64,000 nt of DNA from Ga0077527 sp021300125 (GCA_046339595.1 JBKDUF010000047.1:1-64000); one strand, 5' to 3'. Counted from the stretch's first letter, positions 17,719-26,157 are shown. Numbers and translations are program-made. Notes: a model not told the origin generated them from the letters alone.

Positions 17719-17742
17719 AATCAATTACTTATAAATAAGTAA
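17710..17742. repeat. Doubled AATCAAT motif and adjoining palindrome between convergent genes
   Basis: AATCAAT occurs at 17710-17716 and again at 17719-17725, a 9-bp period. It runs into a perfect inverted repeat, TTACTTAT at 17725-17732 and ATAAGTAA at 17735-17742. The block overlaps the last codons of the SPOR gene and ends 8 bases before the hldE2 stop. It may serve as a bidirectional 3' end, but the same doubled word recurs at four other places in the window, also inside genes. Confidence 0.6.
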
Positions 17743-17750
17743 GCGCAAGC

Positions 17751-18236
17751 TCACTGGCTGCGCACCTTGGCCAGCAGGGCCGTGGTGGAGCGTTCGTGGG
17801 CAAACGGGATCGAGTGCACCGCACCGCCCCAGCCGAGCACTTCGCGGGCGCCGACGATGGCCCCGGGTTTCCAGTCGCCACCTTTGACCAGCACATCCGG
17901 CTTCAACGCCAGGATCAGTTCCAGCGGTGTGTCGGTCTCGAACCAGGTCACGAGGTCGACGCAGGCCAGGGCTGCCGCAACCGCGGCGCGATCGGCCAGC
18001 GGATTGACCGGCCTGTCCTCGCCCTTGCCCAATCTCTTTACAGAGGCGTCGCTGTTCAGCGCCAGGACCAGGCTCGCGCCCAGCGCCCGGGCCTGGGCAA
18101 GATAGGTGACATGGCCACGGTGCAGGATGTCAAACACGCCGTTGGTGAAAACCAGGGGACGCGGCAGCGCGCTGGCGCGCGCGGCGATCTGGTCCGGGGC
18201 GCAGATGCGCTGCTCGAATGCGGGGGCCGGATTCAT
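17751..18236 (-). CDS. hldE2: D-glycero-beta-D-manno-heptose 1-phosphate adenylyltransferase
   Basis: A 161-residue cytidylyltransferase-fold enzyme matching the C-terminal half of bifunctional HldE (also called RfaE2 or HldC). It makes ADP-heptose for the inner core of LPS. The nucleotide motif is LVFTNGVFDILHRGHVTYL with HRGH, followed by NSDASVKRLGKGEDRPVN and the VKGGDWKPG block. The separate kinase half (HldE1/HldA) is not in the window; in betaproteobacteria the two are usually separate genes. It is the last gene of the leftward unit that starts with the B12-type regulator, 49 bases after the diiron gene, so co-transcription is possible. Confidence 0.9.
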   Translation of the reverse strand: MNPAPAFEQRICAPDQIAARASALPRPLVFTNGVFDILHRGHVTYLAQARALGASLVLALNSDASVKRLGKGEDRPVNPLADRAAVAAALACVDLVTWFETDTPLELILALKPDVLVKGGDWKPGAIVGAREVLGWGGAVHSIPFAHERSTTALLAKVRSQ

Positions 18237-18285
18237 GGCGCCGCAGTCTACGCGGCCGCGGCCGGCGCGACAAACGCCGCCGGGC

Positions 18286-19149
18286 TCAAGTGGCGGGAAT
18301 TTCCTTGCGGAAGCGGTTCAGGTCCTTGACCGAGGCGAATTCACGGCCGAAGAGCAGCGACAGGTTGCGCAGGATCACGGTCACCACCTTGTCTTCCCAG
18401 GCCTTGTCAAAACGGATCTGGCGATCAAGCCAGTGCTCCAGCCACTGCGGATCCGGCAGGCGGCTTTGCACGGTGTCGTTGGGAAACAGGGCCTTGTTCA
18501 CATGCAGGTTGGTCGGGTGCAACGGCTTGCCGCTGCGGCCGGAACTGGCCATCAGCACGCCGACCTTGGCGAAGGCAGCGCGCGCGCTGTCGCCGACGCT
18601 GTTGAGCGCCCGTTTCATGTATTGCAGATAGGCGCCGCCGTGGCGTGCCTCGTCGCGCGAGATCAAATGGTAGATCTGCCTGATTACCGGTTCGGTGTGC
18701 CATTCCATCGCGCAGCGGTACCAGTGGTTGAGGCGGATCTCGCCGCAGAAATGCAGCATCAGCGTCTCCAGCGGCGGGGCCGGGTCGAAGGCGAAACGCA
18801 CCGCGTGGAGCTCCTCCTGCGTCGGCACCAGTTCCGGTCGGAAGCGGCGCAGGTATTCCATCAGCACCAGCGAGTGCTTCTGCTCCTCGTAGAACCACAC
18901 CGACATGAAGGCCGAGAAGTCGCTGTCGTGCTGGTGGTCGCGCAGGAACATTTCGGTCGCCGGCAGCGCGGCCCATTCGGTGATCGCATTCATCTTGATG
19001 GTCAGCGCCTGCTCGTCGCTGAGCTTGCTGCCGTCGAAGGAAGACCAGGGCACGTCGTCGCTGAGGCTCCAGCGGATCTGCTCCAGCGACTTGAACAGTT
19101 CGGGATACAGCATGGTGCCGGAGGTGACGAATTCGGTGCTCGGTTGCAT
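18286..19149 (-). CDS. Ferritin-like diiron protein (acyl-ACP desaturase type)
   Basis: A 287-residue helical protein with two ExxH motifs that define a diiron carboxylate site: Glu89-x-x-His92 in YEEQKHSL and Glu167-x-x-His170 in RDEARHGG. Glu58 or Glu66 and Glu137 (FCGEIRLNHWY) are the other likely ligands. The pattern is that of the ferritin-like superfamily related to acyl-ACP desaturases, so it may oxidise a lipid-linked substrate. It follows the photolyase gene by 50 bases on the same strand, in a light-response cluster that also contains lipid-modifying genes. The ATG at 19149 with CGGAG-like spacing is preferred over 19185. Confidence 0.75.
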   Translation of the reverse strand: MQPSTEFVTSGTMLYPELFKSLEQIRWSLSDDVPWSSFDGSKLSDEQALTIKMNAITEWAALPATEMFLRDHQHDSDFSAFMSVWFYEEQKHSLVLMEYLRRFRPELVPTQEELHAVRFAFDPAPPLETLMLHFCGEIRLNHWYRCAMEWHTEPVIRQIYHLISRDEARHGGAYLQYMKRALNSVGDSARAAFAKVGVLMASSGRSGKPLHPTNLHVNKALFPNDTVQSRLPDPQWLEHWLDRQIRFDKAWEDKVVTVILRNLSLLFGREFASVKDLNRFRKEIPAT

Positions 19150-19199
19150 GGAAGGCTCCGCGTTCCGGGATGTGGACGATGGCATGCTGTAAGGATGGA

Positions 19200-20735
19200 T
19201 TATGCAGTGGCGATTGTGTCGAGAATATTGCCGGCGGCTTCGCGGATCGCTGCACGCGCTCCGGCATCGAGCCGGGCGACGTTGCGCGCCATCAGCACGG
19301 TGCGCGGGTTGGCGGCAAGTTCGGCCTCGTGACGGTCGATAAAGTTCCAGTACAGGGTGGTGAAAGGGCAGGCGCGAGGCCCGGTTTTCTGCTTCGGATC
19401 ATAGCGGCAGCCGGTGCAGTAATTGCTCATCCGGCTGATGTAGGCGCCGGAGGCGATGTAGGGCTTGCTGGTGAAGCGTCCGCCATTGGCGAACAGCGCC
19501 ATGCCGGTGGTGTTGGGCAGTTCGGCCCACTCCACGGCATCGACATAGACGGCCAGGTACCATTCGTGGACCGCGCGCGGGTTGATGCCGGCGAGCAGCG
19601 CAAAGTTGCCGGTGACCATCAGGCGCTGGATATGGTGGGCATAGCCGTAGCGCAGGGTCTGGCCGATGGTCTCGCGCATGCAGTTCATGTCCGTCTCCGC
19701 AGTCCAGTAAAAGCGCGGCAGCGGCCGTTCGTGGCGGTAATGGTTGGCTTCGAGCAGGCCCGGCATGTCGAGCCAGTAGACGCCGCGGATGAACTCGCGC
19801 CAGCCGAGTATCTGGCGGATGAATCCTTCCACCGATTCCAGCGGTGCAGCGCCTTCGCGCCAGGCGGCTTCTGCGGCGGCGATGACCTCGCGCGGGTCGA
19901 GCAGCTTCAGATTGAGGGCCGCCGACAGCAGCGAGTGCCAGCCAAAGGGCATGTCGCTCCACATCGCGTCCTGGTGCTGGCCGAAACGCGGCAGGCGGTG
20001 GCGGATGAAATCCGCGAGTGCGTGCAATGCGTCGTCTCGCGTCACCGGCCAGGCGAAATGCTGCAGGGCCCCGGGATGTTCCGCAAAGCGGCGTTCAACC
20101 AGCGCCAGCACCTCGCGCGTGATGGCGTCGGGAGGGAAACTGGGCGGTGTCGGCAGTTCCCCCGGTCCTGTTTTCGGGAAACCGGCGCGGTTTTCAGCGT
20201 CGAAATTCCAGCGTCCCCCTTCCGGTTTGCCGTTGCGCATCAGTGCACCGTGCCTGCGGCGCATCTCGCGGTAGAAGAACTCCATGCGCAGTTCCTTGCG
20301 GCCCTTCGCCCACTCCGCGAATTCGGCGCGACTGCACAGGAAATGGCTGTCGGGCAATACCGCAAGCGGCACATCCGCTTCGGCACAGGCGGCGGCGATG
20401 TCTGCGGCGGCACTGTATTCGCCGGCCTCGCAGACCCGGAGCCGCTGCGGCCGCTCTGTTTTCAGCGTGGCCAACAGCCTGCCGCGCAGGCTGTCCCCGC
20501 CGCGACGGTCGTCAAGGTCGCGGTAGTCGACCGTGATGCCGCGGCCGCGCAGCTGTCCGGCGAAATGGCGCATCGCCGACAGGAAGATCGCGATGCGTGC
20601 GCGATGGTTCCAGACCCGGGTGGCTTCTCCCGGGGCTTCAATCATCAGCACGCGGTCTTGAAGCGCGTCAATGCCGGCCAGGGCCGGATTGTCCAGGCTG
20701 AGCTGGTCGCCGAGGATCAGGATCAGGTTGCGCAA
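19200..20735 (-). CDS. Iron-sulfur bacterial photolyase (FeS-BCP, PhrB-like)
   Basis: A 511-residue cryptochrome/photolyase-family protein. Cys352, Cys440, Cys443 and Cys456 (in DMNCMRET and MSNYCTGCRYDPKQK...ACPFTT) match the four cluster ligands of Agrobacterium PhrB, Cys350, 438, 441 and 454, with the same spacing. YAHHIQRLMVTGNF (364-377) contains the active-site His pair. PhrB repairs (6-4) photoproducts with FAD and uses dimethyl-ribityl-lumazine as antenna, so this enzyme probably does likewise. The start is a TTG at 20735. It is preceded by DUF2256 and the B12-type regulator, fitting light-induced expression. Confidence 0.9.
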   Translation of the reverse strand: MRNLILILGDQLSLDNPALAGIDALQDRVLMIEAPGEATRVWNHRARIAIFLSAMRHFAGQLRGRGITVDYRDLDDRRGGDSLRGRLLATLKTERPQRLRVCEAGEYSAAADIAAACAEADVPLAVLPDSHFLCSRAEFAEWAKGRKELRMEFFYREMRRRHGALMRNGKPEGGRWNFDAENRAGFPKTGPGELPTPPSFPPDAITREVLALVERRFAEHPGALQHFAWPVTRDDALHALADFIRHRLPRFGQHQDAMWSDMPFGWHSLLSAALNLKLLDPREVIAAAEAAWREGAAPLESVEGFIRQILGWREFIRGVYWLDMPGLLEANHYRHERPLPRFYWTAETDMNCMRETIGQTLRYGYAHHIQRLMVTGNFALLAGINPRAVHEWYLAVYVDAVEWAELPNTTGMALFANGGRFTSKPYIASGAYISRMSNYCTGCRYDPKQKTGPRACPFTTLYWNFIDRHEAELAANPRTVLMARNVARLDAGARAAIREAAGNILDTIATA

Positions 20736-20762
20736 GGCCGAGGGTCCCAGTGCCTGCCCGGT

Positions 20763-20891
20763 TCAGCGCGCGCGGCGGCAGCGCTCGGAGCAGTACTTCA
20801 CGGCGGCCCAGTTTTTTGCCCAGGATTTGCGCCACACCATCGGACGCCCGCAGGCCAGGCAGGTCTTCACCGGCAGTTCGGATTTGCGCAT
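20763..20891 (-). CDS. DUF2256 small zinc-ribbon-like protein
   Basis: A 42-residue protein too short for most gene callers. It begins MRKSELPVKTCLACGRPMVW and continues with an RKSW-A-x-x-W block, then VKYCSERCRR. Two Cys pairs, Cys11-x-x-Cys14 and Cys34-x-x-x-Cys38, look like a zinc ribbon, and the WRK-W-x-x-x-W-x-x-VKYCSERCRR end is the signature of DUF2256. Members of this family are commonly found beside photolyase and cryptochrome genes, as here: 27 bases before the photolyase and 16 after the regulator. Its role is unknown; a chaperone or nucleic-acid contact for the photolyase is only a guess. Confidence 0.85.
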   Translation of the reverse strand: MRKSELPVKTCLACGRPMVWRKSWAKNWAAVKYCSERCRRAR

Positions 20892-20907
20892 GGCCGTCGG
20901 CGCCAGT

Positions 20908-21837
20908 TCAGCGGCGGCTGTTCTCGACCCGCCAGCGCGCAAGCGCGTAGCGCATGTCATCGAAGGAGCGCAGCAACAGCACGCCATCGGCGGCCTTGCG
21001 CGCCCGGGCCAGCGCCCCGCCACCAGCCCAGATCTCGATCCCCTGCGGCAGCAGCGCGCGCAGCTCGGCGAGACCGGCAAGCGCCGCGCTCTGAGTGATC
21101 GCGCTGCTGAAGGACAGCGCGACGATATCCACGCCGTAGGCCGGCGCCGCGTTCTTGATGTCGATGACCGGGGTCTCGGTGCCGAGGCCGACGCAGGCGG
21201 CACCCTCGGCGGCAAGCACGGCCTCGACCATGAGCAGTCCGATGCGGTGCTTCTCGCCGGGCAGCGAGGTCAGCAGCACGCGCGGCGCCGAACCGCCGCC
21301 CGGCTCCGCGAGGATGGCATTGCGCAGGATGTTCTGGATGTGCTCGGAATACAGGTGCTCGTCGAAGATCGCGACCCGTCCGGCAAGCCACGCTTCGCCG
21401 ATCCAGTGGTTGAGCGCGGTGACGGTGTGGGTGACAAATTGCAGCAGCCCCTGGCGCATCAGGTTCTGCGTCAGCGCGGCGCGAAAGCCCTCCACGTCGC
21501 GGCGCAGCAGCTGGTCGATGATGGCCTCGATCTCCGGCGGGGCGGATTGCGCGGGCGCTCGCGCCGCGATCAGTTGCGACAGCTCCTCGGTTGAGCGGTT
21601 GATGATCTTGCTCGGGCGATGGCCGTAATCGATCAGCAGCCGCAGCAGGCGCAGCTTCTCGAGCTGGGGCAGGGAATAGAGTCGCTCATCGTGATGGTCG
21701 CGCACCGGATTCGGGAAACCATATCGTCGTTCCCATACTCTTAGAGTGTCCTTGGACAAGCCAGTATCACGTTCGACCGCTGCAATGTTGTAGCAGGCAT
21801 CGTCGGCGACCGGTTTGGCACTGATCTCAGCTATCAT
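20908..21837 (-). CDS. CarH/LitR-type B12-dependent light-sensing MerR regulator
   Basis: A 309-residue regulator. Residues 16-85 are a MerR helix-turn-helix (YNIAAVERDTGLSKDTLRVW, ERRYGFP). Residues 100-180 form the helical bundle and 185-295 the cobalamin Rossmann fold. Trp150, then nine residues, then Glu160-His161 gives the Wx9EH motif of CarH photosensors, and GEKHRIG (Glu195, His197, Gly200) gives the ExHxxG ligand motif. Such proteins bind adenosylcobalamin in the dark as repressing tetramers and let go on illumination. It heads the leftward unit with DUF2256 and the photolyase and faces folE2 across a shared promoter region, so it most likely controls both directions and itself. Confidence 0.92.
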   Translation of the reverse strand: MIAEISAKPVADDACYNIAAVERDTGLSKDTLRVWERRYGFPNPVRDHHDERLYSLPQLEKLRLLRLLIDYGHRPSKIINRSTEELSQLIAARAPAQSAPPEIEAIIDQLLRRDVEGFRAALTQNLMRQGLLQFVTHTVTALNHWIGEAWLAGRVAIFDEHLYSEHIQNILRNAILAEPGGGSAPRVLLTSLPGEKHRIGLLMVEAVLAAEGAACVGLGTETPVIDIKNAAPAYGVDIVALSFSSAITQSAALAGLAELRALLPQGIEIWAGGGALARARKAADGVLLLRSFDDMRYALARWRVENSRR

Positions 21838-21838
21838 T

Positions 21839-21849
21839 TGTCATGGACA
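21839..21849. promoter_or_regulatory. Candidate regulator site overlapping the start of the B12-type regulator gene
   Basis: TGTC-ATG-GACA at 21839-21849 is a short palindrome (half-sites TGTC and GACA) and is followed by TT, giving the same TGGACATT word found twice in the promoter core about 65 bases away. It begins one base upstream of the regulator's start codon, so binding here would block expression of that gene. Confidence 0.45.
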
Positions 21850-21901
21850 TTCATCATTATTGAAGCATTATGATACGATTTTTCTATTCGTTTGGAAAAA
21901 T

Positions 21902-21941
21902 TTGACCTGGACATTATTGGACATTACCTATACAATGTCAA
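21902..21941. promoter_or_regulatory. Overlapping divergent promoters of the light-response cluster
   Basis: Rightward: TGGACA at 21908-21913, 17-bp spacer, TACAAT at 21931-21936. Leftward: TTGACA (plus 21936-21941), 17-bp spacer, AATAAT (plus 21913-21918). The -10 of each promoter abuts or overlaps the -35 of the other, so RNA polymerase cannot occupy both at once. TGGACATT at 21908-21915 and 21918-21925 (10 bp apart) and an inverted GACATT at 21934-21939 fill the same stretch and are the best candidates for the regulator's operator. Confidence 0.65.
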
Positions 21942-22054
21942 CGATAGACAACAGTGAAAATGCCTTGAAACTACAAGTTGCACCCCTGAATTGACTTGGA
22001 CAAAATGAATCCGCCACCCGCTTGCATGTATTTTCGACCGTCAGGAGAAACGAG

Positions 22055-22849
22055 ATGAACGCCCCCGAGAAACTGCCGCTGGCTGACATCCAGTCCATTG
22101 CTGACCGCCGCAACATCCCGATCAACCAAGTCGGCGTGAAATCGCTGGTGCACCCCCTGCGTGTGCGTACCGCGGACGGCGGCGAGGTGTCGACCGTGGC
22201 CACCGTGGACATGACTGTGGGCCTCCCCCCCGAAGTCAAGGGGACGCACATGTCTCGTTTTGTCGAGGTATTACAGAACCATCATGCCGCCCTTGACGCC
22301 CACGGATTCGCCGCGCTGCTCGAGCGCATGCTTGAGCGCCTGGGTGCCGACACTGGCCGCATCGAGATGCGCTTTCCGTACTTCATTTGCAAGCGTGCCC
22401 CGGTTTCCGGTGCCGAGAGCCTGCTCGACTACAGTGTGATGCTGTGTGCCGAACGCAAGGCCCACGGTGCGGTGTTCACCACCCGCGTCACGGCGCCGGC
22501 AACCAGCCTCTGCCCGTGCTCAAAGGAAATTTCCGAGTATGGGGCGCACAACCAGCGCTCCGACATCACCATCACCGTCGAAGCCGATGCCGCTCTGACG
22601 ATCGAGGACATTGCCGGCATCGCCGAGCAGGAAGCTTCCTGCGAGGTCTACGGCCTGCTCAAGCGGCCGGACGAGAAATGGGTGACCGAGCGCGCCTACG
22701 ACAACCCCAAGTTTGTCGAGGACCTGGTGCGCGACATCGCACTGCGCCTGGATGCGGATGCCCGGGTTCGCCGCTACAGCATCGAGGCCGAAAATTACGA
22801 GTCGATCCACAACCACTCGGCCTATGCCCTTGTCGAGCGGGTCAAGTAG
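22055..22849 (+). CDS. folE2: GTP cyclohydrolase FolE2 (type IB)
   Basis: A 264-residue enzyme that turns GTP into 7,8-dihydroneopterin triphosphate, the first step of folate and pterin synthesis. The type IB signature is visible: SLCPCSKEISEYGAHNQRSD with Cys153, Cys155 and His165. Unlike FolE it can use metals other than zinc. The ATG at 22055 follows AGGAGA at ideal distance; 11 upstream in-frame codons are not needed. It is the first gene downstream of the light-type promoter, about 112 bases from the predicted -10. Pterins and folates serve as photolyase antenna in some systems, so its place in a light cluster is sensible, although this photolyase type uses a lumazine. Confidence 0.93.
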   Translation: MNAPEKLPLADIQSIADRRNIPINQVGVKSLVHPLRVRTADGGEVSTVATVDMTVGLPPEVKGTHMSRFVEVLQNHHAALDAHGFAALLERMLERLGADTGRIEMRFPYFICKRAPVSGAESLLDYSVMLCAERKAHGAVFTTRVTAPATSLCPCSKEISEYGAHNQRSDITITVEADAALTIEDIAGIAEQEASCEVYGLLKRPDEKWVTERAYDNPKFVEDLVRDIALRLDADARVRRYSIEAENYESIHNHSAYALVERVK

Positions 22850-22868
22850 CCGCGGAGCGTCCGCCTTG

Positions 22869-24170
22869 GTGAACCCGCCCGGACAGCGCATCGCCGTCGT
22901 CGGCGCCGGCATTGCCGGATTGTCGGCAGCGTGGCTGCTTTCGCGACAACACCGCGTCACGCTGTTCGAGGCCAATGATTACCTCGGTGGCCATACCCAC
23001 ACCGTCGATGTCACCCTGGACGGAGTCACCGCGCCGGTGGACACCGGCTTTCTGGTGTTCAACGACCGCACCTACCCCAACCTGATCGCGTTGTTCGCCG
23101 AACTCGGTATTGCTTCCGCGGCGAGCGATATGTCGTTCTCGGTGCGCCTCGAGTCCGAAGGCGTTGAGTGGGCGGGCAGCGACCTTGACGCGGTGTTCGC
23201 GCAGCGGCGCAACCTGCTGCGCCCGGCGTTTTGGGGCATGCTTGCCGACATCCTGCGTTTCAACCGGGAGGCCACGGCATCTGCGCGTGGCGGCCCGCAT
23301 GGTGGTGCGCAAACCCTGGGGGTATTCCTGGAGGCAGGCCGCTACGGCGCGGCCTTCCGCGACTGGTATCTGCTGCCCATGGCCGGCGCCATATGGTCCT
23401 GCCCGGCCAACGCCATGCTCGACTATCCGGCGCAGACCTTTTTCCGCTTCTGCGACAACCACGGACTGCTCCAGGTCAGCAATCGTCCGCAATGGCGCAC
23501 GGTGCTGGGTGGTGCCCGCAGTTACGTGGCGCGACTGGCTGCGGCGATACCGGACGTACGCGCCGCCACGCCGGTGGCCGCAATCCGGCGCGAGGCCGGC
23601 GGCGCGGTGCTGGTCACCGGCGACGGCAGCGAACGCTTCGACGCCGTGGTGCTGGCCTGCCACAGCGACCAGGCGCTGCGACTGCTCACGGATGCAGATG
23701 CCGCCGAGCATGAGGTGCTCGCCGCCATTCCCTACCAGGACAACGAAGTGGTGCTGCACACCGACACCGATTTCCTGCCGCGCCGGCGCAAGGCCTGGTC
23801 CGCCTGGAATTACCATGCCTCTGCCCTGACCGATGCCGACCGCCCGGTCGGCGTGAGCTACCTGATCAACAAGCTGCAACCGCTGCCTTTCAGCCAGCCG
23901 GTGATCGTCACCCTCAATGCCGCCGAAGCCCCGCGGGCGGCGTGTGTGATCGACCGCTATCGCTACGCCCATCCGGTGTTTGGTGCGGGCAGCAACGCGG
24001 CGCAGTCGCGGCTGCCGCAGCTGCAGGGAAAGCGCAACACCTGGTTCTGCGGCGCCTGGACCGGCTACGGCTTCCATGAGGACGGGCTGAAATCCGGACT
24101 GGCGGTTGCCGAAGGCTTCGGCATCACCGCGCCCTGGCGCTGCCAGCAAACCCTGAAAGCGGCAGCATGA
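22869..24170 (+). CDS. FAD-dependent amine oxidase-like oxidoreductase
   Basis: A 433-residue flavoprotein with the dinucleotide fold at its start, RIAVVGAGIAGLSAAWLLS, followed by LFEANDYLGGHTHTVDV, the FAD-binding continuation typical of amine oxidase/phytoene desaturase relatives. The C-terminal FAD block is WFCGAWTGYGFHEDGLKSG. Homologues are often called NAD/FAD-binding proteins and are nearly always next to DUF1365 and a cyclopropane synthase-like gene, as here, which suggests a lipid substrate. The start is a GTG at 22869 or a TTG at 22866, both behind GGAG at 22854. It begins 19 bases after folE2. Confidence 0.85.
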   Translation: MNPPGQRIAVVGAGIAGLSAAWLLSRQHRVTLFEANDYLGGHTHTVDVTLDGVTAPVDTGFLVFNDRTYPNLIALFAELGIASAASDMSFSVRLESEGVEWAGSDLDAVFAQRRNLLRPAFWGMLADILRFNREATASARGGPHGGAQTLGVFLEAGRYGAAFRDWYLLPMAGAIWSCPANAMLDYPAQTFFRFCDNHGLLQVSNRPQWRTVLGGARSYVARLAAAIPDVRAATPVAAIRREAGGAVLVTGDGSERFDAVVLACHSDQALRLLTDADAAEHEVLAAIPYQDNEVVLHTDTDFLPRRRKAWSAWNYHASALTDADRPVGVSYLINKLQPLPFSQPVIVTLNAAEAPRAACVIDRYRYAHPVFGAGSNAAQSRLPQLQGKRNTWFCGAWTGYGFHEDGLKSGLAVAEGFGITAPWRCQQTLKAAA

Positions 24171-24940
24171 TGGCGTTGTTCCCGGATGCCGCGCTGTATT
24201 CTGGCGAGGTGATGCACCGCCGCTACGCGCCGGCGGTGCATGCCTTCCGCCACGGCCTTTTTTTCATCCGCCTGCGCATCAACGGCCCCGGGCCTGCGTT
24301 GCCGCGGCTGTTTTCGCGCAACCGCTGGAATCTGGTCAGTGTCCGCGATGCCGACTACGGCCCGCGCGACGGCAGCGCGCTGGAGCCGTGGATCCGCAGC
24401 GTGCTGGCGCGCCACGGGCTGCATGAGGCGGATGGCCCGATCTGGCTGCAGACTTTTCCGCGGGTCCTGGGTTACGCCTTCAATCCGGTCAGCTTCTGGC
24501 TTTGCCACGACCGGGACGGCGGACTGCGCGCGGTACTTGCCGAGGTCAACAACACCTTCGGCGAACATCACAATTACCTCGTTGCCCATGCCGACGGCCG
24601 TCCGATCCGCGGCGGCGACTGGCTGAGCGCGCGCAAGGTGTTCCATGTGTCCCCCTTTTTCCCGGTCAGCGGCGATTACCGCTTCCGTTTCGAGGACGAC
24701 GCGGCGGGCTGCCGTTTCCGCATCGATTATGACGATGGCGCCGGCAACCGCCTGGTGACGCAGATCCGCGGCACCGCGGCGCCATTGAGCACCGCGGTTC
24801 TGGCGCGCGAGTTGCTGCGCCGGCCCTGGCTCACTGCAGGCGTGATCCTGCGCATCCATTATCACGCGCTGCGGCTGTGGCTGAAGCGCGTGCCGTTTTT
24901 TTCCAAACCCCTTCCTCCAGCCGAGGACATCACGCGATGA
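24167..24940 (+). CDS. DUF1365 family protein
   Basis: A 257-residue protein starting with the DUF1365 hallmark ALYSGEVMHRRYAPAVHAFR and continuing with RHGLFFI, the FPRVLGYAFNPVSFWLC block and EVNNTFGEHHNYL. No signal peptide or membrane helix is clear. The biochemical role of the family is not known; in gene neighbourhoods it sits between the flavin oxidoreductase and the cyclopropane synthase-like enzyme, so a role in the same lipid modification is likely. Start and stop overlap the neighbours by ATGA at both ends (24167-24170 and 24937-24940), giving strict translational coupling. Confidence 0.88.
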   Translation: MMALFPDAALYSGEVMHRRYAPAVHAFRHGLFFIRLRINGPGPALPRLFSRNRWNLVSVRDADYGPRDGSALEPWIRSVLARHGLHEADGPIWLQTFPRVLGYAFNPVSFWLCHDRDGGLRAVLAEVNNTFGEHHNYLVAHADGRPIRGGDWLSARKVFHVSPFFPVSGDYRFRFEDDAAGCRFRIDYDDGAGNRLVTQIRGTAAPLSTAVLARELLRRPWLTAGVILRIHYHALRLWLKRVPFFSKPLPPAEDITR

Positions 24941-26157
24941 ACCAGACCCTCACCGAGCGCGCGCCGCTCAATGCCGCATCCGCCAACGAACCTGCCGCTG
25001 CGCGCTGGCTCTGCCGCATGCTCTCGGGATTGCGTGCCGGCCGCCTGGAGCTGACCACGCCCGACGGTCGCGTGCTCGCCTTCGGCGACAAGCCCGGGCC
25101 CCATGCCACGCTCAAGATCGCCGACTGGCAGGTCTGCTCCGACATCCTGTCGCGCGGCGACATCGGGCTGGCGGAGGCCTGGATCGCGGGGCGTGCGGAC
25201 AGTGAAGACCTCACGCAGCTGCTGCTGCTTGCGGCGGTGAACGAGCAGGCAGTGGAGCTGGCCATCCACGGCCGCTGGTGGTCGACGCTGGCCTACCGCC
25301 TGCGTCACTGGCTGAGGCCCAACACCCGCGCCGGCAGCCGCAAAAACATCCACGCCCACTACGACCTCGGCAACGAGTTCTACAGGCTGTGGCTGGATCC
25401 GACCATGACCTATTCCTCGGCGCTGTTCGAGGGCGAGCCTTCCCGCTCCCTGGCCGAGGCGCAGTCAGCGAAGTATTCGCGCATCCTGCGCGAACTCGGC
25501 GCAAAATCCGGAGACCACATTCTCGAGATCGGTTGCGGCTGGGGAGGGTTTGCCGAACATGCGGCTCGTACCGGCTGCCGCGTCACCGGCATCACCATCT
25601 CTGCAGCCCAGCTCGAATTTTCGCGGGCACGCATCGCCCGCGCGGGGCTGGCAGGCCAGGTGGACCTTCAGCTGAGGGATTATCGCGACCTTGAGGGCCG
25701 CTACGACCATGTGGTGTCGATCGAGATGTTCGAAGCCGTCGGCGAGCGGTACTGGCCCGGCTACTTCGCCGCGCTGCGTGGCTGCCTGCGACCCGGCGGC
25801 CGCGCGCTGGTGCAGAGCATCACCATCGCCGAAGAGAAATTCGAGCGCTACCGCAACGGCACTGATTTCATCCAGCAGTACATTTTTCCGGGCGGCATGC
25901 TGCCCTCGAAAACCGTGTTTGCCGCGCAGGCGGCGCGCCAGGGGCTGGCGGTGACCGGCCTGCACGCCTTCGGCATCGACTATGCCGGGACGCTGGCGCG
26001 CTGGCACCGGGCCTTTGGCCGCGTCGACAGTGAGGTGCGGGCGCTCGGTTTCGATGAGGCATTCATGCGCACCTGGCGTTTCTATCTCGCGTACTGCGAG
26101 GCCGGTTTCCGTGCCGGCGCGACCGATGTGGTACAGGTGCGTCTTGAACATGCGTAA
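24937..26157 (+). CDS. Cyclopropane-fatty-acyl-phospholipid synthase family methyltransferase
   Basis: A 406-residue SAM-dependent enzyme. The catalytic domain starts at about residue 140 with KNIHAHYDLGNEFYRLWLD, then MTYSSALF, and the SAM-binding loop ILEIGCGWGGFAEHAA near residue 195. The later blocks VVSIEMFEAVGERYW and FIQQYIFPGGMLPS are standard for Cfa enzymes. It should add a methylene or methyl group to the double bond of membrane phospholipid acyl chains. The N-terminal 130 residues are the usual lipid-binding part. With the flavin oxidoreductase and DUF1365 it forms a trio often seen in light- and stress-induced operons. Confidence 0.9.
   Translation: MNQTLTERAPLNAASANEPAAARWLCRMLSGLRAGRLELTTPDGRVLAFGDKPGPHATLKIADWQVCSDILSRGDIGLAEAWIAGRADSEDLTQLLLLAAVNEQAVELAIHGRWWSTLAYRLRHWLRPNTRAGSRKNIHAHYDLGNEFYRLWLDPTMTYSSALFEGEPSRSLAEAQSAKYSRILRELGAKSGDHILEIGCGWGGFAEHAARTGCRVTGITISAAQLEFSRARIARAGLAGQVDLQLRDYRDLEGRYDHVVSIEMFEAVGERYWPGYFAALRGCLRPGGRALVQSITIAEEKFERYRNGTDFIQQYIFPGGMLPSKTVFAAQAARQGLAVTGLHAFGIDYAGTLARWHRAFGRVDSEVRALGFDEAFMRTWRFYLAYCEAGFRAGATDVVQVRLEHA

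Noticed and set aside
19170..21098. 642-codon plus-strand open frame opposite the photolyase
   Set aside because: The minus strand encodes photolyase, DUF2256 and the B12 regulator with all key residues; the plus frame has no recognisable domain.
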